A stretch of DNA of 64,000 nucleotides from Paragorgia papillata (GCA_035771165.1 JAWNZC010000119.1:611001-675000); one strand, 5' to 3'. Counted from the stretch's first letter, positions 1-12,000 are shown. The notes: generated from the letters alone by a model not told the origin. Numbers and translations: made by a program.

Positions 1-185
1 AGTTTTACCTTTTTGACTTGAACTTTTAGCTCGTCCACCGCACTGATGATCCGCGCGAGAGTTTCCTTGTGTCGCGTGATCTTCTCTATGTTTCCTTTCT
101 CCACGATATTTTTTGTTTTGTTACTAGTCAGTGCCATGAGCTGTAGTTCTGTTTTTAGTTTTTCGTCCATACCTTTATCTTCCAT
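1..185 (-). CDS. 5' end of an unidentified ORF, running off the left edge
   Basis: An ATG at 185 (minus strand) opens a frame of about 61 codons that stays open to the window edge. The peptide is hydrophilic, rich in Lys, Glu, Thr and Leu, and looks helical or coiled-coil (it begins MEDKGMDEKLKTELQ). It has no signal peptide. Such short charged N-termini are common in gag-like proteins of LTR retrotransposons, but I recognise no diagnostic motif here. It could be the start of a retroelement ORF or of a host gene on the opposite strand. The open frame is seen; the retroelement idea is inference. Confidence 0.35.
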   Translation of the reverse strand, partial: MEDKGMDEKLKTELQLMALTSNKTKNIVEKGNIEKITRHKETLARIISAVDELKVQVKKVK

Positions 186-1212
186 GTTTGAATAACATAA
201 GTCCTTTATATCCAGTGTCGGAGGTGCCACGTGTTGAAAATATGTTTCACTTCAACAGATCTCGGTTAAAGCTTTTAATGATAAATCGCGTGTACGTACT
301 TTCTCTCTCATTCACATCTCGTTCTCTACTCACGGTTTTTTGTCTCACATTCCTCTCATTTCGCGCACTCGCCTATCACTCATCACTATCAACTAATCAT
401 GAGTATTTACTAAACTAAACTACACATATTAACTATTAAACGTGCACAATTTCCAACATGCGTAAGAATGTTTACCAATCAGGACCATCAAAATGACAGG
501 ACATAGCAAGCTGCTGACGCAATCTTGCGTCATTATGTGCGATGCGCGTGAAATGCTGACGCCACCAAAAACTACAAATTTATAAAAGAAACCCAGTGTA
601 TATCGGTATTTTATCCGGTGACCTAATGCTTAAATTTTGTACGATGTTTTCTATGGCTGAAAGATTTTTTTATAATCGTTCTATTGATTGTTTATACTTG
701 AAGGAAAAGTCTGCAGGAAAATAAATTGGGTCACCGTGCTTATTTTTCAAATACACGAGGTAATAGGCCATTTTGAAGGGAATTTGTTACGTCTGTGTTG
801 CCATAGCAACTGACTCAATGTTACTAAAATAACGGAATTCAAAATTAGAAATATTAATTTATCTATATAAGACAGTATCTGTCGAATGAAACTTAAACAT
901 GCAAAATCTGATAGTGTCAAACTGATATACATCTAAATTTTTAAAAACTGTACCGAGCCACCTTAATCTGAATTGGAATATTGAACTAGCTATATAGTTG
1001 TCAGTAACTTAGGTTAGGTTACTATATTTCGGTTGTTGTTTCAACACTGCCTACGCAGCACGCTACTTTTATTTCACTATATAGTTGTCAGCTCGCTGTT
1101 ATTGTATATATTACATACAAGCTGTATACAAGTATATACTACTATACTAGTATAGACGTAATTCAGGCAAGCGTGTCTTAATTCATATGTCATTTCTTTT
1201 TATGTTGTTTAG
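186..1212. other. AT-rich non-coding stretch, intron or 5' flank of gene A
   Basis: I see no exon, no tandem array and no mobile-element motif here. A 76-codon frame at 188-418 lacks domain signatures and is probably chance. The last 40 bases before 1213 form a polypyrimidine-rich 3' splice region ending in TTGTTTAG and resemble the bases before the gene B copy at 46330. If gene A has a signal-peptide exon like gene B, it must lie left of the window. Confidence 0.5.
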
Positions 1213-1515
1213 TTCTTGAAAAGATAATTTGTCCGAACAGGGATTATGTTGATTGCAGGAGCTTAGGTCTTAGAAATCCTTCAATCCGTGTGGTTGATGT
1301 GATTTTTGGTCGTGTTGTTGGTCTGAACAAATGTGGTTTTAGGCCCACAGTGAATTGCACTGCTCCAGCATATTGCGAAGTTGCAGAAAAGTCTGACCGT
1401 CGTGATGCAGGTGGTTGGTTGTACCCAAATTCTTTGAAAGCAGATCCTTGTCCTGGTGAAAACAAGTATCTTATAGTTAAATACAGATGCTTGGATTGGA
1501 AAGATACATCATTAG
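1213..1515 (+). CDS. Gene A exon: SUEL/galactose-binding lectin domain
   Basis: The 101-codon exon lies between a TTTAG acceptor and a GTGAGT donor, and both borders are phase 1. It reads as one SUEL (sea urchin egg lectin, Gal_Lectin) domain. The first Cys is in the stretch IICPNRDYVDC, followed by a V-V-D-V-I-F-G-R strand, then TAPAYCEVAEK, and the family's hallmark end DPCPGENKYLIVKYRC. Family members bind galactose or rhamnose and often sit at the N-terminus of adhesion receptors. The usual GD before PC is replaced by KAD, as in the second copy (KPD). The exon joins the FTP exon at 3308 in frame. A near-identical exon in gene B (46330) shows the module was duplicated. Upstream exons, including the signal peptide, are not in the window. 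Confidence 0.85.
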
Positions 1516-1843
1516 GTGAGTGGGCATTTAATAATGTATTAATAATGGTGGTGATGATAGTGATGATGTTTGTAGTGGTGGTAGTGTTAGTGGTGGTGAT
1601 TATTGTGATGGTGGTGGTCATGGTGGTGATGATGATGACGATGATGGTGATGGTGATGGCCATGGTGGTTGTGACGACGATGTGGTACGTGGTGATGATG
1701 GTAGTGATGGTGATGATAGTGTTAGTTGTGGTGATTGTGATGGTGGTGGTGATGGTAGTTTTATTGCTAGTAATGATTATGATGGTGATGATGTTGTTGG
1801 TGGTGATGATGATGGTGATGATGATGGTGGTAGTGGTGATGAG

Positions 1844-2002
1844 TGTAGTGGTCTAAACAGACTTTATTATTGAACAGAAAATACAAATAGAAAGTCCTCG
1901 ATCACTGTGATCACTTTGAGAGCTCGAGTTCTTAACATGTGTTCTTTCCATGCCCGTGGGCACACATAGTAATCCAGCGGTAGTACGCGACCGGATACTA
2001 CA
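1844..2002 (-). mobile_element. LTR of a Ty3/gypsy fragment
   Basis: Read on the minus strand, this segment begins TGTAGTATCC and ends CCACTACA, the usual TG...CA form of an LTR, and contains AATAAA near its 3' end. It lies directly downstream, on the minus strand, of a pol C-terminal reading frame (2020-2337). About 159 bp is a short LTR, close in size to the 165-bp LTR of the complete element at 28447. The matching 5' LTR is not in the window. Confidence 0.65.
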
Positions 2003-2019
2003 ACCCTTCCTAACTTAGA

Positions 2020-2337
2020 TTAGTTGTCTGGGTTCTTATTGTTTGAAAATGCATAGTAGTCTGGTGGTCGCCGAACACGGCGAGGATGACGGGTATCTTT
2101 TGGCGATGGTTCGCTCAACTGGGCAGAAGTGTTTCCCTTGTCTGATAGTCTCTTGAGATCGCCTTGATTTGTTGGTAGCTTCTTGACTGCTGTCGAGTGT
2201 CGCATTAGGCGCTGGTTATTTCCTTCCACGATGGCAGAGTCGCCTTTTACAGCAGTAACCTTGAATGGCGACTGCCTCCAAGGAAGGCTCAGCTTGTTTT
2301 TCTTCTCATTTCGAATAAATACCGTGTCGCCAACCTT
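2020..2337 (-). pseudogene. pol: C-terminal remnant of Ty3/gypsy pol
   Basis: The minus-strand frame ends at 2020 and reads KVGDTVFIRNEKKNKLSLPW, then a short strand-rich domain, then a basic tail ending in PPDYYAFSNNK. This is the layout of the integrase C-terminal (SH3-like) region and tail of gypsy elements. Upstream of about 2337 the frame runs into GGTGAT repeat and is no longer element sequence. The catalytic core, reverse transcriptase and protease are missing. The fragment is inactive and sits inside the minisatellite of the gene A intron. Confidence 0.75.
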
Positions 2338-3307
2338 TGATGATAATGGTGGTGGTGATGGTGGTGATGGTGGTGATGGAGATGTGGGTGGTGATGGTAT
2401 TGGTGGTGATGGTGATGGTGATGAGGGTGTTGGTGGTGATGGTGATGAGGGTGGTGATGATGTTGGTGGTGATGAGGGTGGTGGTGGTGGTGGTGATGAT
2501 GATGATGTCATGATTATTAAAATGATCTGGTGATGGTGATGATGATGATGATAATGATCTGGTGGTGGTGGTGGTGATGATGATGATGATAATGATCTGG
2601 TGGTGATGTTGATGATGATAATGATCTGGTGGTAGTGGTGGTGGTGATATCATGTTGATGATCATAATGATCTGGTGGTGGTGCTGGTGGTGATGTTGAT
2701 GATGATAATGATCTGATGGTGGTGGTGATGATGATGATAATGATCTGGTGGTGGTGGTGGTGGTGGTGATGATGATAATGATCTGGTGGTGATGGTGGTG
2801 GTCATCATGTTGATGATAATGATCTGGTGGTGGTGATGATGATAATTTTCTGGTGGTGGTGGTGATGATGATAATGATCTGGTGGTGGTGGTGGTGATCA
2901 TGTTGATGATGATAATGATCTGGTGGTAGTGATCATGTTGATGGTGAGAATGATCTGGTGGTGATGATGGTGATGATAATGATGTCGTGGTGGTGGTGGT
3001 GGTGGTGGTGGTGGTCATGTTGATGATGATAATGATCTGGTGGTGGTGATCATGTTGATGATGATAATGATCTGGTGGTGGTGGTGATGTTGATGATGAT
3101 AATTATCTGGTGGTGGTGATGATGGTGGTGGTGATGATGATGATGATGATAATGATCTGGTTGTGGTGATGTTAATGATGATAATTATCGTGTGGTGATG
3201 GTGATGATGGTGGTGACGGTGGTGATGGTAATGACGGTGGTAGTAGTGTTAGCATTATTGATGATGGTGGTGATGGTGATGATAACTATTATTTGTATTT
3301 GTTTTAG

Positions 3308-3742
3308 TTGGAGAAAATTTCGCTCTTAACAAGTCCACCTTTCAGTCGCAAACTGCTTGGGGAGGAACACCTTCAAGAGCAGTGGATGGTAACACTGGAG
3401 GTCGTTATACTGCGATGTCTTGTACTCACACAGACACAGAGACTAGACCTTGGTGGCGAGTTGACTTAGAACAACGCATCGTTGTTTCTCATGTCAGAAT
3501 TTTTAACAGAGAGAACATTGGTCTAAGACTTTGTGGTTTTCAAATCAGAATAGGAGATAGCATTCAAAATAATGGAACAACGAATGCAAGATGTGGAACA
3601 TTACGTCACGTTCCAACCAACAAATCTGACGTCATTTCATGTGAGCCGCCTCTGGTAGGACGGTATGTTACCATAGTGATTCCTGGTAAAAACAAAATTC
3701 TGACACTGTGCGAGGTTGAGGTTTATGGAACACCAGTCTTAG
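3308..3742 (+). CDS. Gene A exon: fucolectin-type (FTP) lectin domain
   Basis: A 145-codon exon follows a TTGTTTTAG acceptor, ends at a GTAAG donor, and is phase 1 at both ends. It encodes a full FTP (F5/8C-like, fucolectin-tachylectin-4-pentraxin) domain. Visible marks are the opening ALNKSTFQSQTAWGG with SRAVDGNTG, then CTHTDTETRPWWRVDLEQR, then VRIFNRENIGLRLCGFQIRI, a Cys in NARCG, and the closing LTLCEVEVYG. Eel agglutinin, the family model, binds fucose through a His and Arg residues. The His (in CTHT) and the Arg (in FNR) keep the 27-residue spacing, but the next part (RENIGLR) has Asn for the usual Asp and is one residue shorter. Specificity may therefore differ. A short linker leads to the transmembrane exon at 18296. 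Confidence 0.88.
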
Positions 3743-3768
3743 GTAAGGAATGTTTACTACAAGTTATT

Positions 3769-3822
3769 GCATCCATACATTCATCCCTTCATCCACCCAT
3801 CTATCTATCCAGGCTATTTACT
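3769..3822 (+). repeat. Short CATC/CATT tetranucleotide repeat after the FTP exon
   Basis: An imperfect CATC repeat begins 26 nt after the donor at 3743. The gene B copy of this intron (48918-49120) has the same start, expanded fourfold, so this is the short form of a shared locus. Confidence 0.8.
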
Positions 3823-4282
3823 CGAGATACGTGTGGTAGGCCGAGTCTAGGTTTCGGTTCGTTTTTTTGTCCCCTCACAATTTTACATTTTTGCACTTTT
3901 TGCGTCTACGTTGCTATAGCAACAGTAGACGTTATGTACCCGTATAGAGCTATGTAAACTTTCGTGTAAACTTTTCGGGGGGTGGAACTTACAAGGTTAA
4001 ACGACATACACATTTGTCTTACTTCAGTTACTTGAAAAACTAATACCAGTGAAAATGTGAAACACTAGTATTAGTCTTTCATATACGACAAATATTTATG
4101 TCGCTTAAACCTTGTAAGCCCCGAACAGCGATAACAGACAGGTTTGTACATTATCTATGGAATATATCAATAATATCGAGAATGAGAGAAGTTTACCCCC
4201 GGTCGTGTTAACATATAGCACTGCGCACGGGTGGTTTTGTTTGCGACTGGTCTGAGAATGGCGGAGAAACGTAAAACCACTG

Positions 4283-4440
4283 ATCTAAAGCAGGTTTTCC
4301 ACTAGGCGATTTTTTTCGCGCGAAGCGACTTTCTTTTGTTCGAATTCAATAGATTTCTGATTAGTTCCAGCTCAGAGCTCATGAGACAAAAGAAAAAGTC
4401 GCTTCGCGCGAAAAAAGTCGCCTAGTGGAAAACCGGCTTA
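4283..4440. mobile_element. Hairpin MITE with about 50-bp arms
   Basis: The left arm begins AGGTTTTCCACTAGGCGA, and the right arm ends with its complement TCGCCTAGTGGAAAACC. Between them both arms carry TCGCGCGAAGCGACTTTCTTTTGT in opposite orientation around a spacer of about 40 nt. Near-perfect arms of this length without coding capacity are typical of a foldback MITE. Confidence 0.8.
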
Positions 4441-5587
4441 ACACGGCCAAAAATCGCCGGGGTTCTACAGTTGACGTTACTATTGGCCAGCGGAAGCGCG
4501 CACCAAAATAGAAGAAAGATGGCGGCTTCTTTTTAGTGAAGAGAGCGATGCAACGTTTCTTTTAAGATGCAGCAGCATGAATTACATTTTATTAAAAAGG
4601 AGTCTAGGTGTACTAAGGTATCTATGATTGCAGAGAGGTTTGGCTCAGTAAAACCTCTACAGTGTAGCTTCAAACTATATGTTTTGTTGTACGCATTTTT
4701 TATATACTTTGATTGGAAGTTTTGTGAAAATTTTCTAAAGTCAAACGATGAAAACAACTACATTGACTTTGTGCTTGAATAGCTTTTATCTATAATCTAA
4801 CTAAGAGAATAAGTTTTGATTAAAATGTTAGAAATATGAACCAACCGTATGGGATAAAATTATATAAATGTAGTACCAGGTAGTTTGGCTTTAAAATTTG
4901 TGTTTGCAGAAAAACTATCCTGCTTGCAGCGCGAAATATCCAAGAAAAAACAGTTTTTTCAAATAAACTCTCAAACAGTACATACATTTAGTGACTTAAC
5001 ATTTACAACATTATATTATACTGTCAGTTTTTGATAAAAACATTGGTTCATAATAAAAAGAAATTTTCATCAACAATGGCTATACACATCTAACAGTAGT
5101 ATTTGTAATAATAAAACCATGTAACTGGTTCATGTAGGAAATTTCTGTCCCGGTTAACCTCAGTCATGAATGAGATGCCAGCTAGCTCAGTAGGCTGGCC
5201 CAAATTTTAGCAAGGAAATTCAGTATTGTAATAGAGGGGTCTGTCAATTTAGCCATACTGGTATAAACATGGGCTTAGAATCAACTAAAACATGAAGTAA
5301 TAGTGGCCTATAACTGTATATGTACGTGTAACCGGGCTCGTATTAATACTGTCCATGTAGCCAGGCTCATATTCATACTGCACATGTTATTAATAGGGCT
5401 AAGAATCAACAAAGTCATTAATAATGTGGCTCTGCAGCCAAGTCCATGTACATGTAGTTAGTTACTAAACCAGGACTGAATTACAATCAACCAGAAAAGT
5501 ATATTTGTGATATGTTCATGCATCTATCAATGTACATTGTACCATCATTAGTTGTTACTATCAGCTACTGCAAAGACTACAATCGTA

Positions 5588-5862
5588 GAATAATTACATT
5601 GGGACACAGCGTATGTCAGGTGACTTCTGTGCGCACGCGATTTATCGGCTTTAAAATGTGCCCTCCCGGCCTCCCCTTCCCCCTCCGATGAAGGCTGCAA
5701 CCTAAATTTTGTTTGCTAGGACTCAGAAGTGTCCCCTGGAAATCAACATTGATTGGTGGGGGATGGGGGAGGGGTAAAACAACGTTATTTATCCCACGGT
5801 AGTGAAAGAAGCAAGAACGAAGTTAATTGATGCTTTAGTGTCCCAATGAATTATTCTCGGAT
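5588..5862. mobile_element. Small TIR element with TACATTGGGACAC ends
   Basis: AGAATAATTACATTGGGACAC at the left is mirrored by GTGTCCCAATGAATTATTCT at the right with one mismatch. The inside has no reading frame of note and includes a C/G-rich stretch near 5665-5690. It fits a non-autonomous DNA transposon. Confidence 0.6.
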
Positions 5863-7035
5863 TGTCTGAAATATGCGCAAGTCATAAATATCAATTCCAG
5901 GTCACATTGTTATTGATTCACACTCAATGAAGGTCAGCGATACTATTAACGGCTATGGGATGACTATTAGTATCAGTGAAATAGTTCTCCGATAGTTTTC
6001 CGATTCGTATAGTTGAGTCATGGCGGGCGTGCACAGTACTCCACTACAGTACTCCACTAAAATAGGTCTATATTCGAAAGAAATTAGTCTTCTTTAGACA
6101 AATTTTTTTGTTGGAGTGATAGATATTTACTTAATCTTCCCTGTAAGCGCTGAATTATTGTTGTCCAGACTCTTTTACTCAAATAAATAACAATGCTCCA
6201 CCAAAATCGTGGTAATAATTTAAAAACTAATCTAATTATAATATTATTTATGCCGTAGATGGAGTACTGTTAAAAATACGGTTTAAGTTAGGTATTTTGC
6301 CACCTAAATGTCACTAACATTTAAAACTTTATCTGCACTATAAGCGTGATAGAGACAGTTGTTATTTAGAAAGCGTTCATGTGAGAAATACCCAGTAAAC
6401 GCATGGAGTACTGTGCGTGATGCATTAGAATAGCACAGCTAATTATAAATGCAGTGTTTACATTTATCTTGTTAGATTGTCATTTAATACGCGGCCAAAT
6501 AAAACACAAGTTTGTACTGTATTGTGCTTATTTAAAACAATTGAAGTGGACACGGATAGTAAAAGTAAAGAAGAATAACCTATGACTCTGGGTTTAGTAT
6601 TTTGTTAGAGTACCTTTTGATCACAGAGTTAATTCGGTTATGTATATACGCCGATCGCTGTCTTCGCAACAGCGAAAGCTCGTTCATTGAAATGTTGAAA
6701 TGATTCGTTTATAATTCTGCCGTGTAATTTTAATTCCACTGCTTACTTTTTATCCGTTATTTATTATTTTGGCACTGCGTAATTTTAGTTCATTGCTATT
6801 AAATGTTTTCAGACTGTAGCGTATAATATTTGACAATTAGACTGATGCCAATAACTGTAAAACCAGGCCAAAATAGCATTTCTGTACATGCAAATTAAAT
6901 TATACCTGTATATAAATGTGACAGTAAAATATGATTTCAATCTTCAGCAACTAGAATTTAATAGCAAAAACCAGACTAGTGTTGACTGTACCATTGACCC
7001 ATTAAACCAGTACTGCTAAAACATATCTGTAGTAC

Positions 7036-7125
7036 ACATTTTCCAGACTGTTAATAACAGTCTGGAAAATGTCTACTTGGTGACTTTGCCAGATTGTGAC
7101 CTTATAACAGTCTGTTATAAGGTCA
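7036..7125. repeat. Two perfect hairpins in tandem
   Basis: The first hairpin has 17-bp perfect arms (7036-7052 and 7056-7072) around AAT. The second has 14-bp perfect arms (7097-7110 and 7112-7125) around a single T. Both contain AACAGTCTG. They are 24 nt apart inside the gene A intron. Confidence 0.85.
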
Positions 7126-8087
7126 TACCGTAAATGTTATTAAAGGCATATACTATGTATGTCCTAAACTTTCAAAACCAAAAAGAACAGATTTGAGACC
7201 TTGAAAACTCCAGGCCGTCCAGGCATCAGTTTGTCGAGGAATTCCACCCAAGGATGATACCGTTAAAAAATTAAAACAAGCCTCAAAATTTCCTTTTTTT
7301 GAGCAGCATACAATTCTTCGAAAATCCATAAAGTTTTATGCTTCCTACAATGGAAAGCATGTTTGGTATCACAATGATACGATGGCTTATTAGGGTCACT
7401 TTCGTGAGTTGTCGGCCGAGCTTGATAAAATTTACTAAATTCTAAACACACACACACGCGAACAATAACAAGTGAACTGTCCATATATAGCTAAAAACAA
7501 AATCAAGACAAAGAACAAATCAATCAAAGTTATCTGATAGTTGAGATATTTATTCACCCTCCATAGTTGATTGGGTTTGTTTTATGTCAAGTCGTCACTT
7601 CGTCAGTCGTCAAGTATACTTTCCACGACTGATTCGAACTTTAAAATCCGTTTTAAATGTCAATTGGGTACACACATCTGCCAAAATAAAAACCAACCCG
7701 GCTTCTTTTGTGGGTATAGTAAACGGCCAACAAACAACAGATTTTAGTCATTTAACATGGAAGTTTACGATACTAGATCGCACCTTGTTCTTCGTCTAAT
7801 TTTTCCGTCATATTTGATTTCAAGTCAGCAAATGCTTGATATCATACAATATCCCTAGTATCCTCTTCAACGGATCCATTATTTTCCTTTATCTTCCTAA
7901 TTTTATCGTATGAACCCACATGTACCACAACGCTCCTTCGCTGTGTAGTGTATGTATTTATGTATATATATTTATAGAACGATGACACATAAGTAGGTGT
8001 GTCTATTTTATAATAAAGTCAGTTGTGATCTGTCTGTGGTCGTGTAAACATATACATTCAACAATGGCGACGATGATTAATTCACAT
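7126..8087. other. Gene A intron, no recognisable feature
   Basis: AT-rich sequence with frames of at most about 70 codons and no domain or repeat signature. A short CACACACACACGCG run lies near 7448. Confidence 0.5.
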
Positions 8088-8899
8088 GGCCTTATTAGCA
8101 GGAATCCCTCCGGCTTCTGATTGGCCGATAAATTTAGCACTTCCGCGTGACGTATGCGCTAGTGCATAAATCATCGCCGATGAATATTTAATAATTATCG
8201 GGAATCTGAAATGTACTTGTATTTCAAGGTTTTAACGTTTTATTAATAAACAACGAATACAGTATACAAAACTCTCAAATCATGTATACTCCTTACTGCA
8301 TACTATTCGCACATTGGATCGTTGTGCATGAAAATGAAAGAGTTTGCTGCACAAGTTTGACGCTATCCTGAATCAAAGCGCAGTTCAAGTCAACTATTTA
8401 TAGGAATGTCGCGTCGCATGCAAATTCGCGAATTGCCTGTTCAGTCAAACAGAACTGGCTTGACCAAGTCGCAAACACGCTGTCGAATAGTTAATTGGCG
8501 TATCTCTATTCTGTGATATTGACATGTTCTTTCTGATTTCGTATTTAACGCCATGTTTATAAAACACAGAACTGAACTTCGACCACGCTTTGATTCAGGA
8601 TAGCGTCAATCTTGTGCAGCAAACTCTGTTCCATTTTCTGACTACGATCCGATGTGCGCAATTGCTGTACAGTAAGGAGTATACTTGATATCGAGAGGTT
8701 TGTATACTTTATTGTCTGCGTTGGTTTCAAACGTTTTAACCAATGATAATACAAGTACATTTCAGTATTCCCGATATTTATTATATATAAATATTTCATC
8801 GGCCGTTAAATTTAGCTACTATGCGCAACGTCAGGCGGTCAGTGCTAATTTTGATAGGCCATTCAAGATTGCCGGAGGGAAGGCCTGCTAATATTGGCC
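8088..8899. mobile_element. 0.8-kb foldback DNA element
   Basis: The ends GGCCTTATTAGCAGG (left) and CCTGCTAATATTGGCC (right) are inverted. Arms of several hundred bases follow with partial identity: CCCTCCGGC near both ends, CTTGTATTTCAAGGTTTTAACG facing its complement, and AAGTTTGACGCTATCCTGAATCAAAG facing GACGCTATCC in the other arm. No transposase frame is present. It is a large hairpin element, probably a non-autonomous DNA transposon, degraded at 10-20% by eye. Confidence 0.7.
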
Positions 8900-9064
8900 T
8901 TGGAGGAATTCGATGTCAGTTGGTAATTTAACGCGGTTTATATGCTTTTTGCATTATCTGCTATTGTCGAATTGGCGATATGCGATTCGCTCTTGCCTTG
9001 CGGTTCGATTTTTGAATTCGCGACGTAAGTGCTTCATACCGGGTTGAAGTGCTTCGCAGGGTCT

Positions 9065-12000
9065 TTGGGCGAGTATGTTTTTGAGGTGGCTTAGGGGAGC
9101 GGCGGGTTGCTAATCATATGATGGGACTTTTATGGAGCTTACGCGGCGGCTGTGGGCAGGGGTGGGTTCTGTGGGCTTGGTGGGGGGGTGTAGGGGTGGG
9201 GGGTATAGTGGGTCTGAGGGCGGGAGGGCGGCACAGACACTAAGGCCGCACCAAGGGCAGCACGCGGAAGTACGTAAGGGCAGGAACGGGGGGGAGGACG
9301 AAACGGCCACTGATGGGAAATGGGCGGTGGCACGGACGACGGGCAAGTGGGAGGCCGCGCGGGAGGGAGAGCGGAATAACGGCAGGAAGCACGGGTGAGC
9401 GGCACATAATGACCAGCACGGAATACACGGAAGGACAGAAAAGGGAGAGCAGGCAGGCAGGCCGGACGGAAGGAAGAAAGGGAGAGAGGAGGAGCGGCAG
9501 CCAAACGGGCGCGGACTAGAACATGGACGGGTCGCGAGGGAGAGAGGAAGGGAAGGACGGCAGGGGGGCGGCACGATAGGCAGGCAGAAAGGGACGAGAG
9601 GAAGGACCGGCAAGGCAGGACCAGGGGGGCGGAAACAGGACAAGGGAGAGCGCGAAGGAAGGCTCCGACTAGGGAGGAGGCCAACAGGACAGGCTGCAAC
9701 GGGAGAGCGGACACGGCACGGGCAAGGGAGGAGCACGGACAGGGAGGCTGCACTGGAAGAGGCAGCACAGGGCGGGAGGAAGACGCGCCGGAAGACAGGA
9801 CCGACGGACAAGGGCGCCACGGCACGGACCGGGACAGCACGGGAGAGGGACGCACATGCAAAGGACAAGCACAGGGAGAGCTGCCGCAACGACCGGCAGA
9901 GCAGGCCGTGGGGACGGCAGGGCAGGGAAGGCAGGGACGGCAGGAAGGGCAGACAGGGGGCGGAAGACGGCCAGGAAGCGCGGGACGAAGGAAAGACAGG
10001 TCAGCGGCAAGAAAATGGCGCAAGGAAGGAAAGAAAGGAGAGAGGACAGGAAGGCCGGACGGCAGGCAGGGACGAAGAGAGAGGCAGGTATCAGGACACG
10101 GAACAGGGATCAGCGAGGATGACGAGAAAGGTAGCGCGTGACGCACCGGAGGACGGAGGGCTACACGGGAGTGGGCCACAGGCAGGACCGAAGGGCGCGA
10201 GGCACACGACAGGACCGGAAGAACGGGGGAGCGAAGCAAAGGACCGGTAGGGAGGCCGAATGAATCAGGCAGGGAAGAACTGTGCAGGGGAGGGCGAACT
10301 GCAACGCCACGGGAGCAGGACGCAATGACAAGGAAAGAAAGGGAGAGGTTCGCCGGGGGGCCGGAAGTGAAGAAGGGGCAGCGTCAGCCAAGGGAGCGGA
10401 AGAAATGAAGGGGAAGGGCGCGGACTACACGGACGGCACCAAGGGTGAAACGGCAAGGGAGGACAGCACCGGGGAGGACTGACACGGCCGGCAGAACAGG
10501 GAGCCACCGAACAAGGAAGAAAGGCGAGAAAGGAAGGCACGGAAGGCACGGGCAGGCAAGGAACGGAAAGGACGGCAGGCTCTCACAACGGCAACGGATA
10601 CAGAATGGACGGACAGGCGGAAAAACAGATAAACAGCAGGGAAGGAACTCGGAAGGAGGCAAACTGGAAGGAAGGAAGGAAGGCAGCAAAGACACTATGC
10701 CGGAACAGGACCGGCAGGGAGGACGAACAGGACACGGGCAAGGACAGGCAACGGACGAGAATAGTGACGAGCAGGAAGGCACGGACGGCGCAACGGGAGA
10801 CGTAGATCTCAGAGAAGAGACGCGGGAACAGGCAGCAAGGCAAGGCAGCCTGGGAGAGCGGGCACGGCCCGAAGAGACAGAAAGGCCGGAAAACGAAAGG
10901 GAGCACGAGGGCACAGGCTAGGCAGGCCGACACGGGAGCGAGGAGAGAGGAGGAAGAAAGGAAGGACTGACCATCGGAAAGAGAGGCAGGTCTACGCACG
11001 GCGCGGAGAGGCAGGAACCGACTCGGAACGGAGGACAAACGGTCTAGGAACCGGCAGGGAGGGGAAGGACGGGAAGGCAGGCTCACGGACGGCACGGAAG
11101 GACCAGGCAAGTGACCGGACGGCAGGACCGGACGGCAGGAGGCAGGCCGGACGGAAGAAGGAAGGAAGGACCACGGCCCGGGGACGGCCGGCCAGTTAGG
11201 ATGATAACAAGAAAGAAATGAAAAGGAACAGCACACCGAGGGGCAGGAACGGAACGAACCGACCAACGGAAGGTCGGCAGCGGCAGGGCACACAGGAGGG
11301 ACAACGGGGAAGAAAGCGGGGCTCAGGATCGGAACAGAAAGCCATCACAGGTCAGGAACGGAAGGATGTACAACGGACGGAAGGCCGGAAGACAGCCGGA
11401 AAGGCTCGGCAAGGACCAGGGAGGCCAGCACACGTCAGCGAGGCAGAAAGGACGGGAAGAAGGGCCGGAAAGCACAAGGAGAGAGGCCAGGAGGCTCGGC
11501 GCTAGGGCGCGACGCCACCGGAGCGCGGAGGTCGACCCAGGCAACAGGAAACGACCAGGGGTGCGCGGAGGTAGAATGGCCGAACCGGACGAACGAAGGG
11601 AGCGAGGAAGGCCCGGACACCGACACCAGCGGCGCTCAAGGCCGACCGCTCAGGGCGCGCAGGCAAGGCAGGAAGGGGACACGGGCACGGAAGGGAGAGA
11701 GCGCTGAGGGACACAGGAAGGACGGGTCGCGCGAGCCAGCCAGCCCGGTAGGAGGCCGCACGGACGGACCGGAGGGCACAGGGCGTGGGAACCGGCCGGC
11801 AGAGGGGAGGCACAGGAGGCAACACAGCACGGGGGCGCAGGCAACGACCCGGCGGGGCGGAAACAATGCAAAGGCAGACGCCACGGGACGGGAGGGAGAC
11901 GGAAGAACACGGAGAGTGGCAGACACGGCAAGGAAGAACGGGCAGAGGGTTTAGAAGGGGGGAAGGACAAAGGACACAAGGCCGGACGGAGCGACAGCCG

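Larger units (their letters stand above)
1540..3290. repeat. (GGTGAT/GATGAT)n minisatellite in the SUEL-FTP intron of gene A
   Basis: This intron (1516-3307) is almost entirely GGT/GAT trinucleotide and hexanucleotide repeat, with a longer-period block from 2520 to 3180 in which ATGATAATGATCTGGTGG recurs. The array starts about 25 nt after the splice donor and is interrupted by a retroelement fragment at 1844-2337. The equivalent intron of gene B carries the same repeat type (46660-48440), so the array predates the duplication or was copied with it. Long frames on both strands here are by-products of the period-three repeat. Confidence 0.9.
3823..7035. other. Gene A intron with small inverted-repeat elements
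   Basis: No exon is recognisable. An inverted pair TTACAAGGTTAAACGACA (about 3989) and its near-complement (about 4098) bound a short element. A hairpin element lies at 4283-4440 and a TIR element at 5588-5862; both are listed separately. The rest is AT-rich unique-looking sequence. Confidence 0.6.

Noticed and set aside
188..418. 76-codon frame as an upstream exon of gene A
   Set aside because: No signal-peptide shape, no donor in phase 1 near its end and no domain motif.
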